In this document: piece by piece, positions 53,906-63,880 of the stretch | How the letters are laid out: every line of letters begins with the position of its first letter | Numbering within the stretch: the stretch's first letter is position 1 | Assembly: GCA_039621445.1 (NCBI GenBank) | Contig: CP154954.1 | Span: 77,200,073-77,264,072, forward strand | Reading direction: 5' to 3' | Source of the DNA: Euglena gracilis | Taxonomy: Eukaryota; Euglenida; Euglenophyceae; Euglenales | DNA length: 64,000 nt | The notes under the pieces: model-generated | Told to the model about the DNA's origin: nothing | Seen by the model: only the letters and a program-made list of their open reading frames with translations | Databases searched by the model: none | Program-made: the position numbers and the translations under genes

Positions 53906-54484
53906 CTCTGCGGGGTTTTACCGCTTGACAAATTTGACACCGTTGCGCTATTCGCAAACAGCGTGAGTAAAGCTCTTTCTCGCTCAGGGTTGTGCAGTAC
54001 CTGCGGCCCACCAACGAAAGAAGTTTTGGGGCCCCAGGGTGACCGTGGTTGTGATAGCATGAAATCACATCATCTACCAGGTCCTGGGGGATACAATATT
54101 TGTAACCTGATTCATTGCGAAAAATCAACCGTAAAGGTGAAAGAGTGTAATTGTCCGGAACTTCGCCATTACGAAGTCTGGTGACAATGGTGTCATACAC
54201 CGGATCACAACTGTAATCCCATTCGCTAAAGAACAGTGGGGAAGGGGACTCCGTGCGCGTAATACGCCGGGGTCCGGACGTCGGCGCCTTCCCCGCACTG
54301 GTGCGACCAGGAATAGTTGTGAAACGGGAAAAGAATCCAAAAGATTGTCTGCAGCGTCGTTTCGACGTGCGTATTCGTCAGCATCCTGACTGCCATGAAA
54401 AGTCGTGTCTCCCTCATCCGGGTTCGCAGGGTAATACCAAGGGGCCCGACTGAGCGGAGCCGCTACTTTTTGTGTGTGACCAGT
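53906..54484 (-). pseudogene. El1 RNase H end and integrase zinc-binding domain
   Basis: Minus strand: starts inside the RNase H end (GHTQKVA equivalent, AAPLSRAPWYYP), continues over MDSFPVSQLF to the zinc-binding HNHGHPGAPKLLSLVGRRYC and CQICQAVKPRRGT, and is cut at 53,906 by El2. The next residues are found at 39,886. Frame changes occur near 54,200 and 54,350. Upstream of 54,484 similarity to El2 stops abruptly. Confidence 0.8.
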
Positions 54485-55441
54485 TTCCCGAACGATGTTG
54501 TTTTTGCCCAGCCTTCACTCCCGGGGGTCCGTGTGTTTCTGGTGCCTTCTTGAATTTTCGGAATTTTCTTCAATTCCTTCCCCTTAATCCCAATTGAGCG
54601 CGCACTGCAAGATGGCCATACTGAGTCAAAGAGTTCAGGTTTTTTGTCACCTGAAACAAAATGCACAATTCTGGGGCTTTTGCGTGTGAAATGAGGAACA
54701 CAGAGAATCTTAATTCGTCTGGTTTCGTTTGCCAGCGCCCCCCGCCGCCAACACCCCCTTCCCTGACCGCTTGCGTACCGCCTTCGGCAATACACAAACG
54801 GTGGGGTGAGGAGATATTTGTCGAGTTTTTTTTTTTTTTGCAAGGGGGGGGGCGGATTATTGTACATTGTACAAAGGCCGGGTCAGGTTTCCTTAAACCT
54901 CGTTGAATGGCAAGTGGCAGTGACCTCGGGGCAGTTTCACACCAGTCAGATGGTACGCTGATAAAGGTCACACTGGGGTGCATCCCCTCCCATGAGCCAC
55001 AACTAGGGCTCATAGTGAGCTAATCTAGGGGCATCATAGTGGGAGCCACAACCAATGCCAACCCTTGGCATCCACAACCTCCAAGCCTCAACTCCATCAA
55101 GGAGGGGCATTGAAGGGGGAGCCACCACCAGAATACATCATAGCATCCCACCCTGCAAGCCTCAACTCAAATTAACAAAATGAGGGGCATTGAGGGGGAG
55201 CCATCACCAGACAAAACTGCAAATTGTGGTGAACCTGATGCCGACCAGGTACCAATGGTGCATCGCATGGTTGGCACAAATTGCAACGAATTGTCCAGTG
55301 AACGTCGTCGGGAAGGAGGGGAGGGGCCAGGGGTATCACACCAGGTGAACCACAACTGGGCTTGAAGGGCATCCCGAGGAGAAAAGGAGCCTCGATTACA
55401 AGCTGTGGGCAGCCAATGCACCACACCCAATGACCCCAATG

Positions 55442-56200
55442 ACCTCAACCCAGCTCAACTCCAATCGAAATAGAGACGAGCTGCACGACGTTGTTGCCTT
55501 CTCCTGCAACTTTTTGTTTTTTTGAATGTCCCATCCAACTCTTCTGGTGTGTAGCTTTTGTTTGGCTGCAAAAACTCTTTGTTTTCATAGTCACCTTGTA
55601 CATAATAAGCCCACAAGCCCCATTTGATCCCAGCACAAAACTGACCATCATCCAACTCAAACACTTTAGTCCCAGGTGGGTAAAAATAACTTCTGATGAC
55701 AAAATCTTGAATGATCTTCCACCAGTTAGTGCTTCTCCAATCTGGCAGAACCAAAATGGCCTCCGCCTTGTCTTCAATCACCTTCTTGATGGTCTTCTCC
55801 AGTGCACTGTAAGAGGGATTCATCCACAGAAGTCCAGTGCCTGGCCCCAATTGGCCCCAAAGGCATCTGGAACTTCACCCCCATTGCCAAACCATCTTGC
55901 CATCCTTGTGTTCTTGTCATCTGCAAATACATCAATGTCTGGTCGTGGCAGCCGCAATCTCATCAAAATGTCTCTGACAATTCCTTCTCTTACTGCATAT
56001 CTTTCAGACACCCAGTGCCTGGGGCCTGTTCCTTTGGAAGCTGCAGATGCAATTGAAATACCTTTTGAGATTGCCAAATCTGTCCCAGAATCTTCATCAT
56101 CTGAATCTTCAAATTGTCTCCTTTTCTGGGTGCTACAGTCTTCCGGCCTTCCCTGACTTTTGGCCTCATGGCCACCTTGCAGTCCTTGGCATCTTTTCAT
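55442..56200 (-). pseudogene. Stand-alone Dam-type adenine methyltransferase-like protein (unit 3)
   Basis: Begins with ATG at 56,200 and reads about 250 codons with one missing base near 55,845. An acidic, Ser-rich N-terminus (FEDSDDEDSGTD) precedes the domain: DIDVFADDKNTRMARWFGNGG, then MNPSYSALEKTIKKV (motif IV-like NPSY), AILVLPDWRSTNWWKIIQDF and a basic tail (CRRRQQRRAARLYFDW) that could be a nuclear signal. The layout equals the Dam-like domain after RNase H in DIRS elements, but no RT or RNase H is attached. Catalysis is doubtful because the usual second Pro of NPP is Ser. Confidence 0.5.
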
Positions 56201-56896
56201 GGTACGCCTACTCTATGAACTCTTTGTGTTTTCTGAGTGTCTCCTTGTACCCACAGGGGGTCAAACTTGAAAACTTTTATTTTCCAGCAGCACTCACTTT
56301 CCTTCAGCATAGCACAAACCAAGACTTGAAATCTTCATCTGGCGCTCAGGCCTTCCAGGAGTCAAAGAGTTCAGGACAGTTGCAGCTGCAAAAAAGAAAT
56401 TTTGTAATTAGGATAGGCGCCTCCTAATTCAATTTTGGGTTTTTAAATTTTAAACCTGGCGCCGCCCACACACCCCTCTCTGGACACTTCGTGCCCACTG
56501 CCTTCGGCAATTTTTTTGCGGCGCCAAAATTGGCCTTTTTTGGGGGGGGGCGGCTGAAATTTGTGTTTTTTTTTAATTTTTGAACGCTGAGTCAGGGATA
56601 TAATACATCTGCTGCAGGGGTTTAGACCAACAATGTCCAGCACAAATAGGGGGGCCACAGGGCTACCAGCCCACCCCAGAGCCCTTGGGGCACCCTGGGA
56701 AAGGTTGGTCCCCCTCCCAACCTTCCCCAGGGCACTCCTGGGATGAGGGGGCCAGTGGGGGGCTGCCAGGGAGAGCCCCAGGGCCTGTGGGTAGGCCCCC
56801 TTGTAGCGGTTCTCCCACCTGGGCCCTGGGCCTGGGCCTGGCCAGCACAATCTCAAAGCCAATCTTGCAGGGAGGGGGCTCAAATTGAACACACAA

Positions 56897-57718
56897 TCAT
56901 TGCAAAGAGGCTTCAGCACTTGAATCACTGAAATTTGGGCTGTCCCCTGTGCCGACCTGGAGCCTAAGGTGCACTTGTGGGGAGGACCCTCCTTTCATCT
57001 TTTGCCTCCTCATTCTCCTTTTTGCTGAACTTGAAATTGGATTGGGAACTTTTGCCAATTTGAAACATTGACTTATCCTTCCACAGACAAATGCCACTTG
57101 TACTGGCCATTTTGTGGGGGGGACTGTGAACCCTGCCCCAACCAACTCAAACAACGGCGTGGCACAAGGATACTCCAGCATTCTGACAACAATGTCTTGA
57201 AGATCTTCCCACCAGGGGGCAGTCACCCACCTTGGGACAACCAGCACCGCATGACCATGATCCTTCTTCAGCTTGCGGATGACATTTGCAATGAGACTGA
57301 AGGGGGGATTTGCCCACAACAATCCAACAATGGAATGTGTCCACTTCACTGTGAAGGAATCTTCCACAAATTGTGACCCAGGTCCCCACCAGCATTGAAA
57401 TTTTAAGCATTGAAATTTTACTGCATACAGCTCAGATTTCCAGCCCAGTGTTCTGCAGCATTGATCTTCCCAGATTTCTTCATCATTGACAATCCCTGAC
57501 TTGACACTTTCTGAAATGTCCATTTCTTCTGGCCAAACTGGCTGACTTTTGTCCTCCAGGCCTTGCGCAACAATTGAACTCTTTGTGTTTCTGGTGCCTT
57601 CTTGAATTTTCGGAATTTTCTTCAATTCCTTCCCCTTAATCCCAATTGAGCGCGCACTGCAAGATGGCCATACTGAGTCAAAGAGTTCAGGTTTTTTGTC
57701 ACCTGAAACAAAATGCAC
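56897..57718 (-). pseudogene. Stand-alone Dam-like protein (unit 2)
   Basis: An open frame of about 270 codons without an ATG at its 5' end; an intron acceptor TTTGTTTCAG (about 57,700) may supply the start from an upstream exon. It contains KPELFDSVWPSCSARS, PVWPEEMDISESV, then LLWANPPFSLIANVIRKL (canonical NPPF), AVLVVPRWVTAPWWEDLQDI and a basic tail (KRRMRRQKMKGG). The region equal to RLGLKTPNIDASSFEE in unit 1 is deleted, which should damage the fold. Confidence 0.5.
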
Positions 57719-57804
57719 AATTCTGGGGCTTTTGCCTGGGAAATTAGGAACAGAGAATCTTAACTCGTCTGGTTTCGTTTGCCAGCGCCCCCCGCCGCCA
57801 ACAC

Positions 57805-58332
57805 GTGAGGGGGTACCGGCGGGGTGGGGGGTAGGCGCGATGGGCTCTGGGGAGAGGGGTAGGTTCGGGATACTCCCCTTCCCACGTAGGATTTTTTCCC
57901 GGGGACCGAAGGCCCTCCTTTTTGGGGAGTGGTTGGAGGGGGAGTCCGGCTTGGCGTCCCTTCCGGCAGTGGGGGGGGTTTAGGAAAAGGCCTGGTTACC
58001 CTCCCCTAGGCTTCAGATACCCCAGCACCAACACCTTTTTGGCTTGTACTGCTCTCCTGCGCCAGCAGATAGCCAATCTTTTGTAATCTTTTGCTTGCTC
58101 CGCCCTTGGGATTTTGATTTTCTTGAACCTTTGCACTTTCTTGGCTCCAGTGCCTTTCCTTGAATTGCCTTGAAATCCTTTGAAAATTGATATAATTTGA
58201 CCTTGGTCTTGATTCAGCAGGCACAATCTTGAATTGAAACCATAGGTAAGAAAGATGGAGCCTGCAGTGAAAAACAGAACAGTTAGAGGTGCGGTTTGCG
58301 CTATTTTGATGCTGAATTAGCGCAGTGGTTCG
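57805..58332 (-). other. Unit 1 3' region
   Basis: No clear gene. Contains a Lys/Gln-rich frame (KVQENQNPKGGASKRLQK) and a G-rich end with GTACCGGCGGGGTGGGGGG. Confidence 0.4.
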
Positions 58333-59013
58333 CTATATACAACAGCAGGCTGTAATAGTGGCAATGGAAGGTGCAGCGGCCGGTCCGCCAACTCCTCCTT
58401 TCATCTTTTGCCTCCTCATTCTCCTTTTTGCTGAACTTGAAATTGGATTGGGAACTTTTGCCAATTTGAAACATTGACTTATCCTTCCACAGACAAATGC
58501 AACTTGTACTGGCCATTTTGTGGTAGGGACTGTGAACCCTGCCCCAACCAACTCAAACAACGGTGTGGCACAAGGATACTCCAGCATTCTGACAACAATG
58601 TCTTGAAGATCTTCCCACCAGGGGGCAGTCACCCACCTTGAGACAACCAGCACCGCATGACCATGATCCTTCTTCAGCTTGTGGATGACATTTGCAATGT
58701 GGCTGAAGGGGAGATTTGCCCACAACAATCCAACAATGGAATGTGTCCACTTCACTGTGAAGGAATGTTCCACAAATTGTGACCCAGGTCCCCACCAGCA
58801 TTTGAATCTCTTGCTTTCTTCAAAACTGGATGCATCAATGTTGGGGGTCTTCAATCCCAATCTGTCAATGATTTCAACAACATACTGAAATTTTACTGCA
58901 TACAGCTCAGATTTCCAGCCCAGTTTTCTGCAGCATTGATCTTCCCAGATTTCTTCATCATTGACAATCCCTGAATTGACACTTTCTGAAATGTCCATTT
59001 CTTCTGGCCACAC
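58333..59013 (-). pseudogene. Stand-alone Dam-like protein (unit 1)
   Basis: Very similar to unit 2 over most of its length and retains the RLGLKTPNIDASSFEESKRF segment that unit 2 lacks, but its key motif is NLPF in place of NPPF. The frame upstream (59,013-59,070) is broken by an indel relative to unit 2. Ends with KRRMRRQKMKGGVGGP and a short tail. Confidence 0.5.
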
Positions 59014-59295
59014 TGGCTGACTTTGTCCTCAGGCCTTGCGCAACAAATGAACTCTTTGTGTTTTCTGAATGTCTCCTTTCACCCACTGGGGGTCAAATTT
59101 GAAAACTTTTCCTTTCCAGCAGCACTCACTTTCCTTCAGCATAGCATAAACCAAGACTTGAAATCTTCATCTGGCGCTCAGGCCTTAGAGGAGTCAAAGA
59201 GTTCAGGACAGTTGCAGCTGCAATAACAGAAATTTTGTAATTAGGATAGGCGCCTCCTAATTCAATTTTGGGTTTTTAAATTTAAAACCTGGCGC

Positions 59296-59683
59296 CGCCC
59301 ACATGTGAACAGAGCAAAGGGCAAATACCCCTCGCTTTGTTCGTGAGTAACATGAGTAACCAAGTGTAAAGTGCGAGGGGTTCATCCCCTCGCCGAATCA
59401 ATGATTGGTGAACCGGGATGGAGGTAGGCATTTTGCCACCCACATCCCGTGCAATCAATGACAATGATGATGAAGAAGGCTCATTGCCCCCTTGCAACAA
59501 TAAAGGCGTTTCGCCTTGTGACAATGACAATTGATGCAATGTGTCTGCTTGTTGCTTGGGGAGTCGGTAATCGGAACTTGTTTCATTCGAACCGTTCCAA
59601 TCCCCGCAACCTTCATCAAGATTGGTCAATGAACTCATCAACAAGTCATAATAAAATTTGTGTTTGGGGGTTGTGCTCTGCAT
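59296..59683 (-). pseudogene. El1 gag N-terminal fragment
   Basis: ATG at 59,683 followed by MQSTTPKHKFYYDLLMSSL; the first six residues equal those of El2 gag. It is Ser/Pro/Leu-rich and is cut at about 59,296 by the methyltransferase array. Confidence 0.7.
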
Positions 59684-59911
59684 CCTTTGAGATGGGTAAA
59701 AAGGCAAAAACATGAAAATTCACACAAATAAGCAGTGAAACAGGGAACAGAAAGGTTGTATCGGCAAATACCGAACAGAGCCTTCTGAGACCTGTATCCT
59801 TGCTTAAAGGTTGGCTAGGGGCCAGGAACAGTACTTTCACCGTGTTTCACGGCTCAGTACGATCCTCACCACCAGTCAACCACAGAGTTTCTCTCTGTGG
59901 AACGTCTGTGT
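59684..59911 (-). other. El1 leader
   Basis: Untranslated leader between primer site and gag ATG. No gene. Confidence 0.6.
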
Positions 59912-59937
59912 AGGATCCTTGCCTAAATCTGCTACCA
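59912..59937 (-). other. El1 primer-binding site
   Basis: Minus strand TGGTAGCAGATTTAGG directly inside the 5' LTR; same initiator Met tRNA type as El2. Confidence 0.7.
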
Positions 59938-60348
59938 AGTGCACGTCCAAGGACTTCCCTTTGACCCCTTTCGCCCCGGAAAAGCCTGTTTCGCTTTCTC
60001 CTGGTGCGCACCTACTTGGGTGAGTAAAAATCCCTGGAGTAACAAAACCCTTTTTCCCAATTCCCCTTGGCTAAGGCAGAGCCCAAAGCAAGTCGCTGTG
60101 AAAGGATTTTCCTTCACAGTCGTGTTAAGTCCTTTCAGAGGGTTATTCTCTTACTTCAAAACAGTCAGAATGTGAAGAATAGAATAACACCTGTGAGGAA
60201 AAGAGATCACGCGAGCACGTGTGATACGTGTCGCTAATTCCCATAGGATCTGCCACGATCGTCAGGCTGTGTTCATCACAGCCGTCAGATTGTGACGGAT
60301 CCAAACTCTGCAGGTTTCCTACAGAGCTGGGATCGTGCCTGGTACACA
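59938..60348 (-). repeat. El1 5' LTR
   Basis: 411 bp, about 97% identical to 33,437-33,847. The plus-strand right end ...GGTACACA is followed by CTTTG, then element B sequence. Confidence 0.93.
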
Positions 60349-60700
60349 CTTTGCTGGTGGATGTCTTAAGGGCAGACTTGAGGGACTTCCTCCCAGTTTA
60401 TGCAAACCCCCCCTGGAACATCATTCCTCAGTGGGTTCAGAGATTACTGGTAAACCCAGACCTGCATTGTCTGTTGATCGTACCCCACTGGGCTGCGACA
60501 TCATGGTGGCGCCAATGAATGTCAATCAGGAAGCCAGGCAGCAAAGTTTTACTGGTACCCCCCCAATGGGGTCTGTTCACCTACTGCTGGGGGGAGGAGA
60601 TGCCCCCCACAAGGTGCAATTTGGCCTGCTTGATCGTGTCAGCAAATATTACAATCCCAGAAAGTTTCGATATCTAGTATCGACACTTACATAAAAAATC
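60349..60700 (+). pseudogene. Element B Dam-like domain, continuation after El1
   Basis: Resumes at LLVDVLRADLRDFLPVY, YANPPWNIIPQWVQRL and LLIVPHWAATSWWRQ, in line with the sequence broken at 33,436. It matches element A at about 23,520-23,700 (minus). Confidence 0.85.
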
Positions 60701-61500
60701 TGGGAAATGTCAAAAGATGGTTATTTTAACCAGTCATTTGCACCGGGTTTATGATTTGATGTTGCGAATTATGTTCCCCTTTTCGCAGACCTCCCATTTT
60801 GCCCCCGTTTCATGTGATTGGAATGACCTCAAGACGACAGTTTAGGTGTGTCTTCCTTGGCTTTGCACGTTCTCAAAATAAATCTTCACTTTCGATTGAA
60901 CAGAGATTGAACAGAGATTGAGGTTGTGACTCAGCCTTCAGGACATTGGTGGGCCAATTGTTGCACAAAGGGGTGCCCCTGCAGGACTGCACAGTCCACA
61001 GGATGGCTGAGGCCATCCTTGACCTTGCTGTTCACAGCCTTAACACTGCACGAAATGCATATGCAGCAGCTTTATTACTCACAGGGTTTGGTTCATTGAG
61101 TTTTTGCCCTCTTTTGAAAAGGAAATGGAATTCCAATGTCTGCAAGTATGCCCTTTTTTTGGGACCCCGCTGACTTTTTATGAAACATCATCAGCAATTC
61201 AAGACCCCTCTCAGACCTATCTTTGAAAGAGCTCAGAAACAGACTCATCATCTGTTGGAGGCTTTTGGCCCTCCACAGGGAGACAGAGAGAGTTAATTCC
61301 CTTACCAAATGAATTCTGCAAGAGGGGGGAGGTGGACACCACCCACTGGAAACCCCACTGCACCAGAGGGGCTGGGGTTTTATGGTGGAAAAATGCGGGG
61401 TTGCAAGTGAAAGAAGTCCAGCAGCTGGGTCAGTGGAAAATTTTTGGGGCCTTCCAAGCTCATTATTTGAGACTGGGTGTCGTGTCAAAAAACCAAAAAA
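60700..61500 (+). pseudogene. Element B tyrosine recombinase, with insertion and deletion
   Basis: Relative to A: a 212-bp extra segment at 60,719-60,930 splits the N-terminal part (just after GTCAAAAGAT), and about 0.3 kb around the first catalytic Arg is missing near 61,280, since RLLALHR runs directly into VNSLTK-coding sequence. The second box is HCTRGAG (HSTRG in A), and FQAHYLRLG with the Tyr is kept. It cannot be active. Confidence 0.75.
60719..60930. mobile_element. 212-bp insertion in element B
   Basis: Absent from A at the same point. AT-rich, with a CTTTTCGCAG acceptor-like site and a repeated GATTGAACAGAGATTGA near its end. No clear terminal repeats, so its type is unknown. Confidence 0.5.
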
Positions 61501-61534
61501 ATATGGCCCAAAGGGGGGTGCACAGTACCTCACC

Positions 61535-61640
61535 ATCTCGAAGTGCGGCGCCCGAATGGTCTCGGACTCCCACGACAGAGGAAGGGGGAGGAAGGGACCA
61601 AGAGGGCGAAGCACAAGAAGATGGTGAGCCCAACCAACCC
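61535..61640 (+). repeat. Element B internal complementary region
   Basis: CGCCCGAATGGTC joined to TCGGACTCCCACGACAGAGG: reverse complements of B's left and right ends. Confidence 0.8.
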
Positions 61641-61839
61641 CCACCCAAAAAATCAGCAGAAAAGGAAAAACATCCAAACCAGAAAGGGGACCCACACCAA
61701 GCAGCCCAAACCACCAACCCAGAAACACACCAAAAAGAGAAAGCCATCCCCTCCTCCGGGGCGCCCCCCCACCAAGCAGCCATGTGTGAGGGGGGGGGGG
61801 GGGCACGACGGTTCAGCTTTGCCAAGGTGTCGGAGGAGG

Positions 61840-62007
61840 CCTCATCATCGCCAACTCCGGCAACAAAAGGCGCAGTAAGAAGCACCCCCCACACACAAAC
61901 ACACCGAACAGAACAGCCGAAAAGGAAAGCAGGACCTCGCCTTACCATCTTCTTGTGCTTCGCCCTCCTGTGCCCTTCCTCCTTTTTCCTCTGTCGTGGG
62001 AGTCCGA
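61840..62007 (+). repeat. Element B 3' terminus and inverted terminal repeat
   Basis: GCCAACTCCGGCAACAAAAG through GGAAAGCAGGACCTCGCC is inverted relative to B's 5' end; the outer part CTTCTTGTGCTTCGCCCTCC to GTCGTGGGAGTCCGA is unique to this end. Confidence 0.8.
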
Positions 62008-62129
62008 GTGTCTCTTGCTTTTTCTTCTGCGCCGGTTTCTCCTGCTTTTACTTCTTCAAGGACAACCACCAGGCAGAATCGGAGGATGACGTGGGGAGCG
62101 ACAGCCTTCAATCGCCCCCTGGAGGTCCT

Positions 62130-63486
62130 AATGCCCCACCCAGAAACAATTTGAAATTTCATGGCCGTGACAGGCCAATGAAAGCAAAAATATTCCAAAA
62201 TATTTCGCAAAATGGTCTTCCGTGGCTCCAGCATGATCCAGCTGTGGGAACGTGGTGCTCTGTGTGTCATGCTTTTTTTGGCGGGGTGAAAAAAGAACGC
62301 CCTCGTGCTGCCCTGTTTGTTTTTATCGGAATGTCAAGGACCACGAGGATGGATCGTATCACGTTGCTGCTGTTGGAATGGTGAATTCAACGAACACATC
62401 TTTATCCCAGGGCATGATTTCCTTACCAGCATCGGTGATTCCAAAGGAAAAAATGTTGTTTCGGACAGTTATGTTCATGGGAAGGAATGGTTTGAGATAC
62501 ACCAAACTCCGACCTTTGTTGGAGTTGCAGCATGCCAATGGGGTGGATTATGATCTGCACTACGCTGCTCGCTACACCCAGTGGTTCTGAAGCATCTTGC
62601 TGATGCATCCAGGGAGCACACACGCAAGCTGTGGGAGCTGGCAACGGCGCGGGCAGTGATGATCGATGAGGTGACGGAGGCCGGTCGTCAATGGGTCTCC
62701 GTGACAACACAGATTTTCAGCCAAGGGGCATTTACCCAGTTTGTTGTTGTTGTCGTGGAAATACTTGGTGAAGGGCGAGGTGCACAATCTGTTAAAGCTG
62801 CCGTGGCCAAAGTTTTTGCTGGAGTCAATGTCACCGCCTGGTTGGATGCCAATTTGGTTGCCTTGCGTGCTGACGGTGAATCTGTTTTGCTCAATGCATT
62901 GCACAAGGATATTCAGCAAGAAGCGCCGAATGCAATCCAGTGGTATCGTGCTTCCCACAGAACACAGCGTGTTTGTTTTGATGTCACAGCTGTTCTAAAA
63001 GCGGACGGGGATGATCAGGAGGCCCAACAGGTGCGAGCCACGGCGAAGCGCTTGAACTCGTTGCTCACCAAGACAGCCCGCCTGTTCAGCGGGCCCACGA
63101 CGCGCTGGGCCGCACTGCGCAAAGTTGCCCGTGATTTGGGGTATTACATCAACCAATGTCAGGTGCCTGTTGGGCGCAAACGCTTGTTGAAGTTCAAAAG
63201 AGTACAAAAATACAGGTACATCTTTTTGAAACGCGCGGCGGCTCACTCTTGGTTGAATAATTTGAAGGTGTACCAGGTGCTCTTGATCCGAGGTTTGCAT
63301 GACCATTTGGAGATCTGTGACAGTTCACCCTCCTCCAATCGTCCCTCAAAAGAAGAAGAGTCACAAAATTACCCCCCATACAGTGCGTTGTATTCCTGCT
63401 TATGGTTTCAAGATCTCGTTACCAACAATCCGATTCTCGGCCTTTTTGCAACTTCATTGCGGAATGAGGGGTTTGACACCAAATAA
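62130..63486 (+). pseudogene. hAT-like transposase fragment (frameshifted)
   Basis: Coding-like sequence passes through three frames. First a zinc-finger-like part: NISQNGLPWLQHDPAVGTWC, CSVCHAF, then (second frame) VKDHEDGSYHVAAV, the C..C...H..H spacing of TTF-type fingers in hAT-related proteins. Next LRPLLELQHANGVDYDLHY. In the third frame, from 62,581: RAVMIDEVTEAG (possible first Asp), LRADGESVLL (possible second Asp), an HRTQRV segment where hAT proteins have HC..HR.L, and TTRWAALRKV (hAT-typical RW). The usual C-terminal dimerisation part is absent. The match is by pattern, not by search, so the family call is tentative; vertebrate ZNF862-like proteins have a comparable layout. Confidence 0.45.
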
Positions 63487-63880
63487 ACAATTCAATTTCT
63501 CAGCGTGGAAGACATGAGTCGTCTGGGCATTCCACCTGGTGTGAGAAGGTTGTTGGAGGATGCCAAGAACCGCGTCCTTGGATCGACATCCAACGCACAT
63601 TTCAATCCCAAATGTGTCTGACAAGTGCCAAAAAAAAACTCTAAAAAGCACAAAAAATCAAAAAATGCAAAGTCAAAAAAAATAAAAAAGCAGGTCAGCC
63701 GGGGTATGGGCATGTGCAAATGTACCGGGGCTCTGCACTTGCCATGCAAGGGAGTAGCGCCCATCCCCCTACCACAGCAGCAGGGTGGGATTCCCTGCCA
63801 CGCTTTTGCGGGTTGAGCCGGGGCCAATGTCCGCTCAACTTTACGTCAATGGTGTCAGCAGATCAACCCTTCCCTTTTTG
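63487..63880 (+). other. Downstream region with Lys-rich frame
   Basis: After the transposase stop a frame reads GVRRLLEDAKNRVLGSTSN and, after TGA at about 63,619, a Lys/Ser-rich stretch (KKHKKSKNAKSKKIKKQVSR). The latter could be the basic end of a broken protein or an A-run artefact. Confidence 0.3.

Larger units (their letters stand above)
54486..59295 (-). repeat. Tandem array of Dam-like methyltransferase gene units inside El1
   Basis: Minus-strand order: unit 1 (59,295 to about 57,805), unit 2 (to about 56,465), unit 3 (to about 54,757), unit 4 (truncated, to 54,486). Units start with a similar word (GTGGGCGGCGCC or GTTGGCGGCGG), have a TTTTGTTTCAG or TTATTGCAG acceptor-like site before a PELFDS-coding exon, then a methyltransferase-like frame. 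Units 2 and 3 end with TTGCCGAAGGC followed by a G-rich tail. Unit starts alternate between two variants (1 and 3 alike, 2 and 4 alike), so a two-unit block may have been duplicated. The array stands where El1's gag, protease and RT should be. Confidence 0.7.
33437..60348 (-). mobile_element. Ty3/gypsy chromovirus El1 (minus), inserted in B and split by El2
   Basis: Bounded by two 411-bp LTRs (33,437-33,847 and 59,938-60,348) that differ at about 11 positions by my hand count (about 2.7%). Minus-strand order: LTR, primer site, gag N-terminus, a 4.8-kb array of methyltransferase-like units replacing most of gag-protease-RT, end of RNase H, integrase (split by El2 at 53,905/39,886), chromodomain, a bidirectionally open region, ORF3, polypurine tract, LTR. 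It cannot make its own RT, so it is non-autonomous now. Confidence 0.9.
21319..62007 (+). mobile_element. DIRS-type retrotransposon B (outermost, split by nested insertions)
   Basis: Left end GAACATTCGGGCTCCGC; right end GTCGTGGGAGTCCGA. The internal complementary region at about 61,535-61,640 contains the two termini joined (GAATGGTC followed by TCGGACTCCC), the hallmark of DIRS elements. Pieces of B: 21,319-21,574, 30,790-33,436 and 60,349-62,007. Removing C (9,215 bp) and El1 (26,912 bp plus one 5-bp target duplication) leaves about 4,557 bp, close to A and C. B encodes gag-like, RT, RNase H, Dam-like and tyrosine-recombinase regions, all broken. It has the protein family of A (many near-identical segments), not of C. 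B must have inserted first, since C and El1 lie inside it. Confidence 0.85.

Noticed and set aside
61463-61948. Minus-strand hydrophobic ORF at the end of element B
   Set aside because: Shadow of the terminal repeat; the same ORF occurs at the ends of element A.
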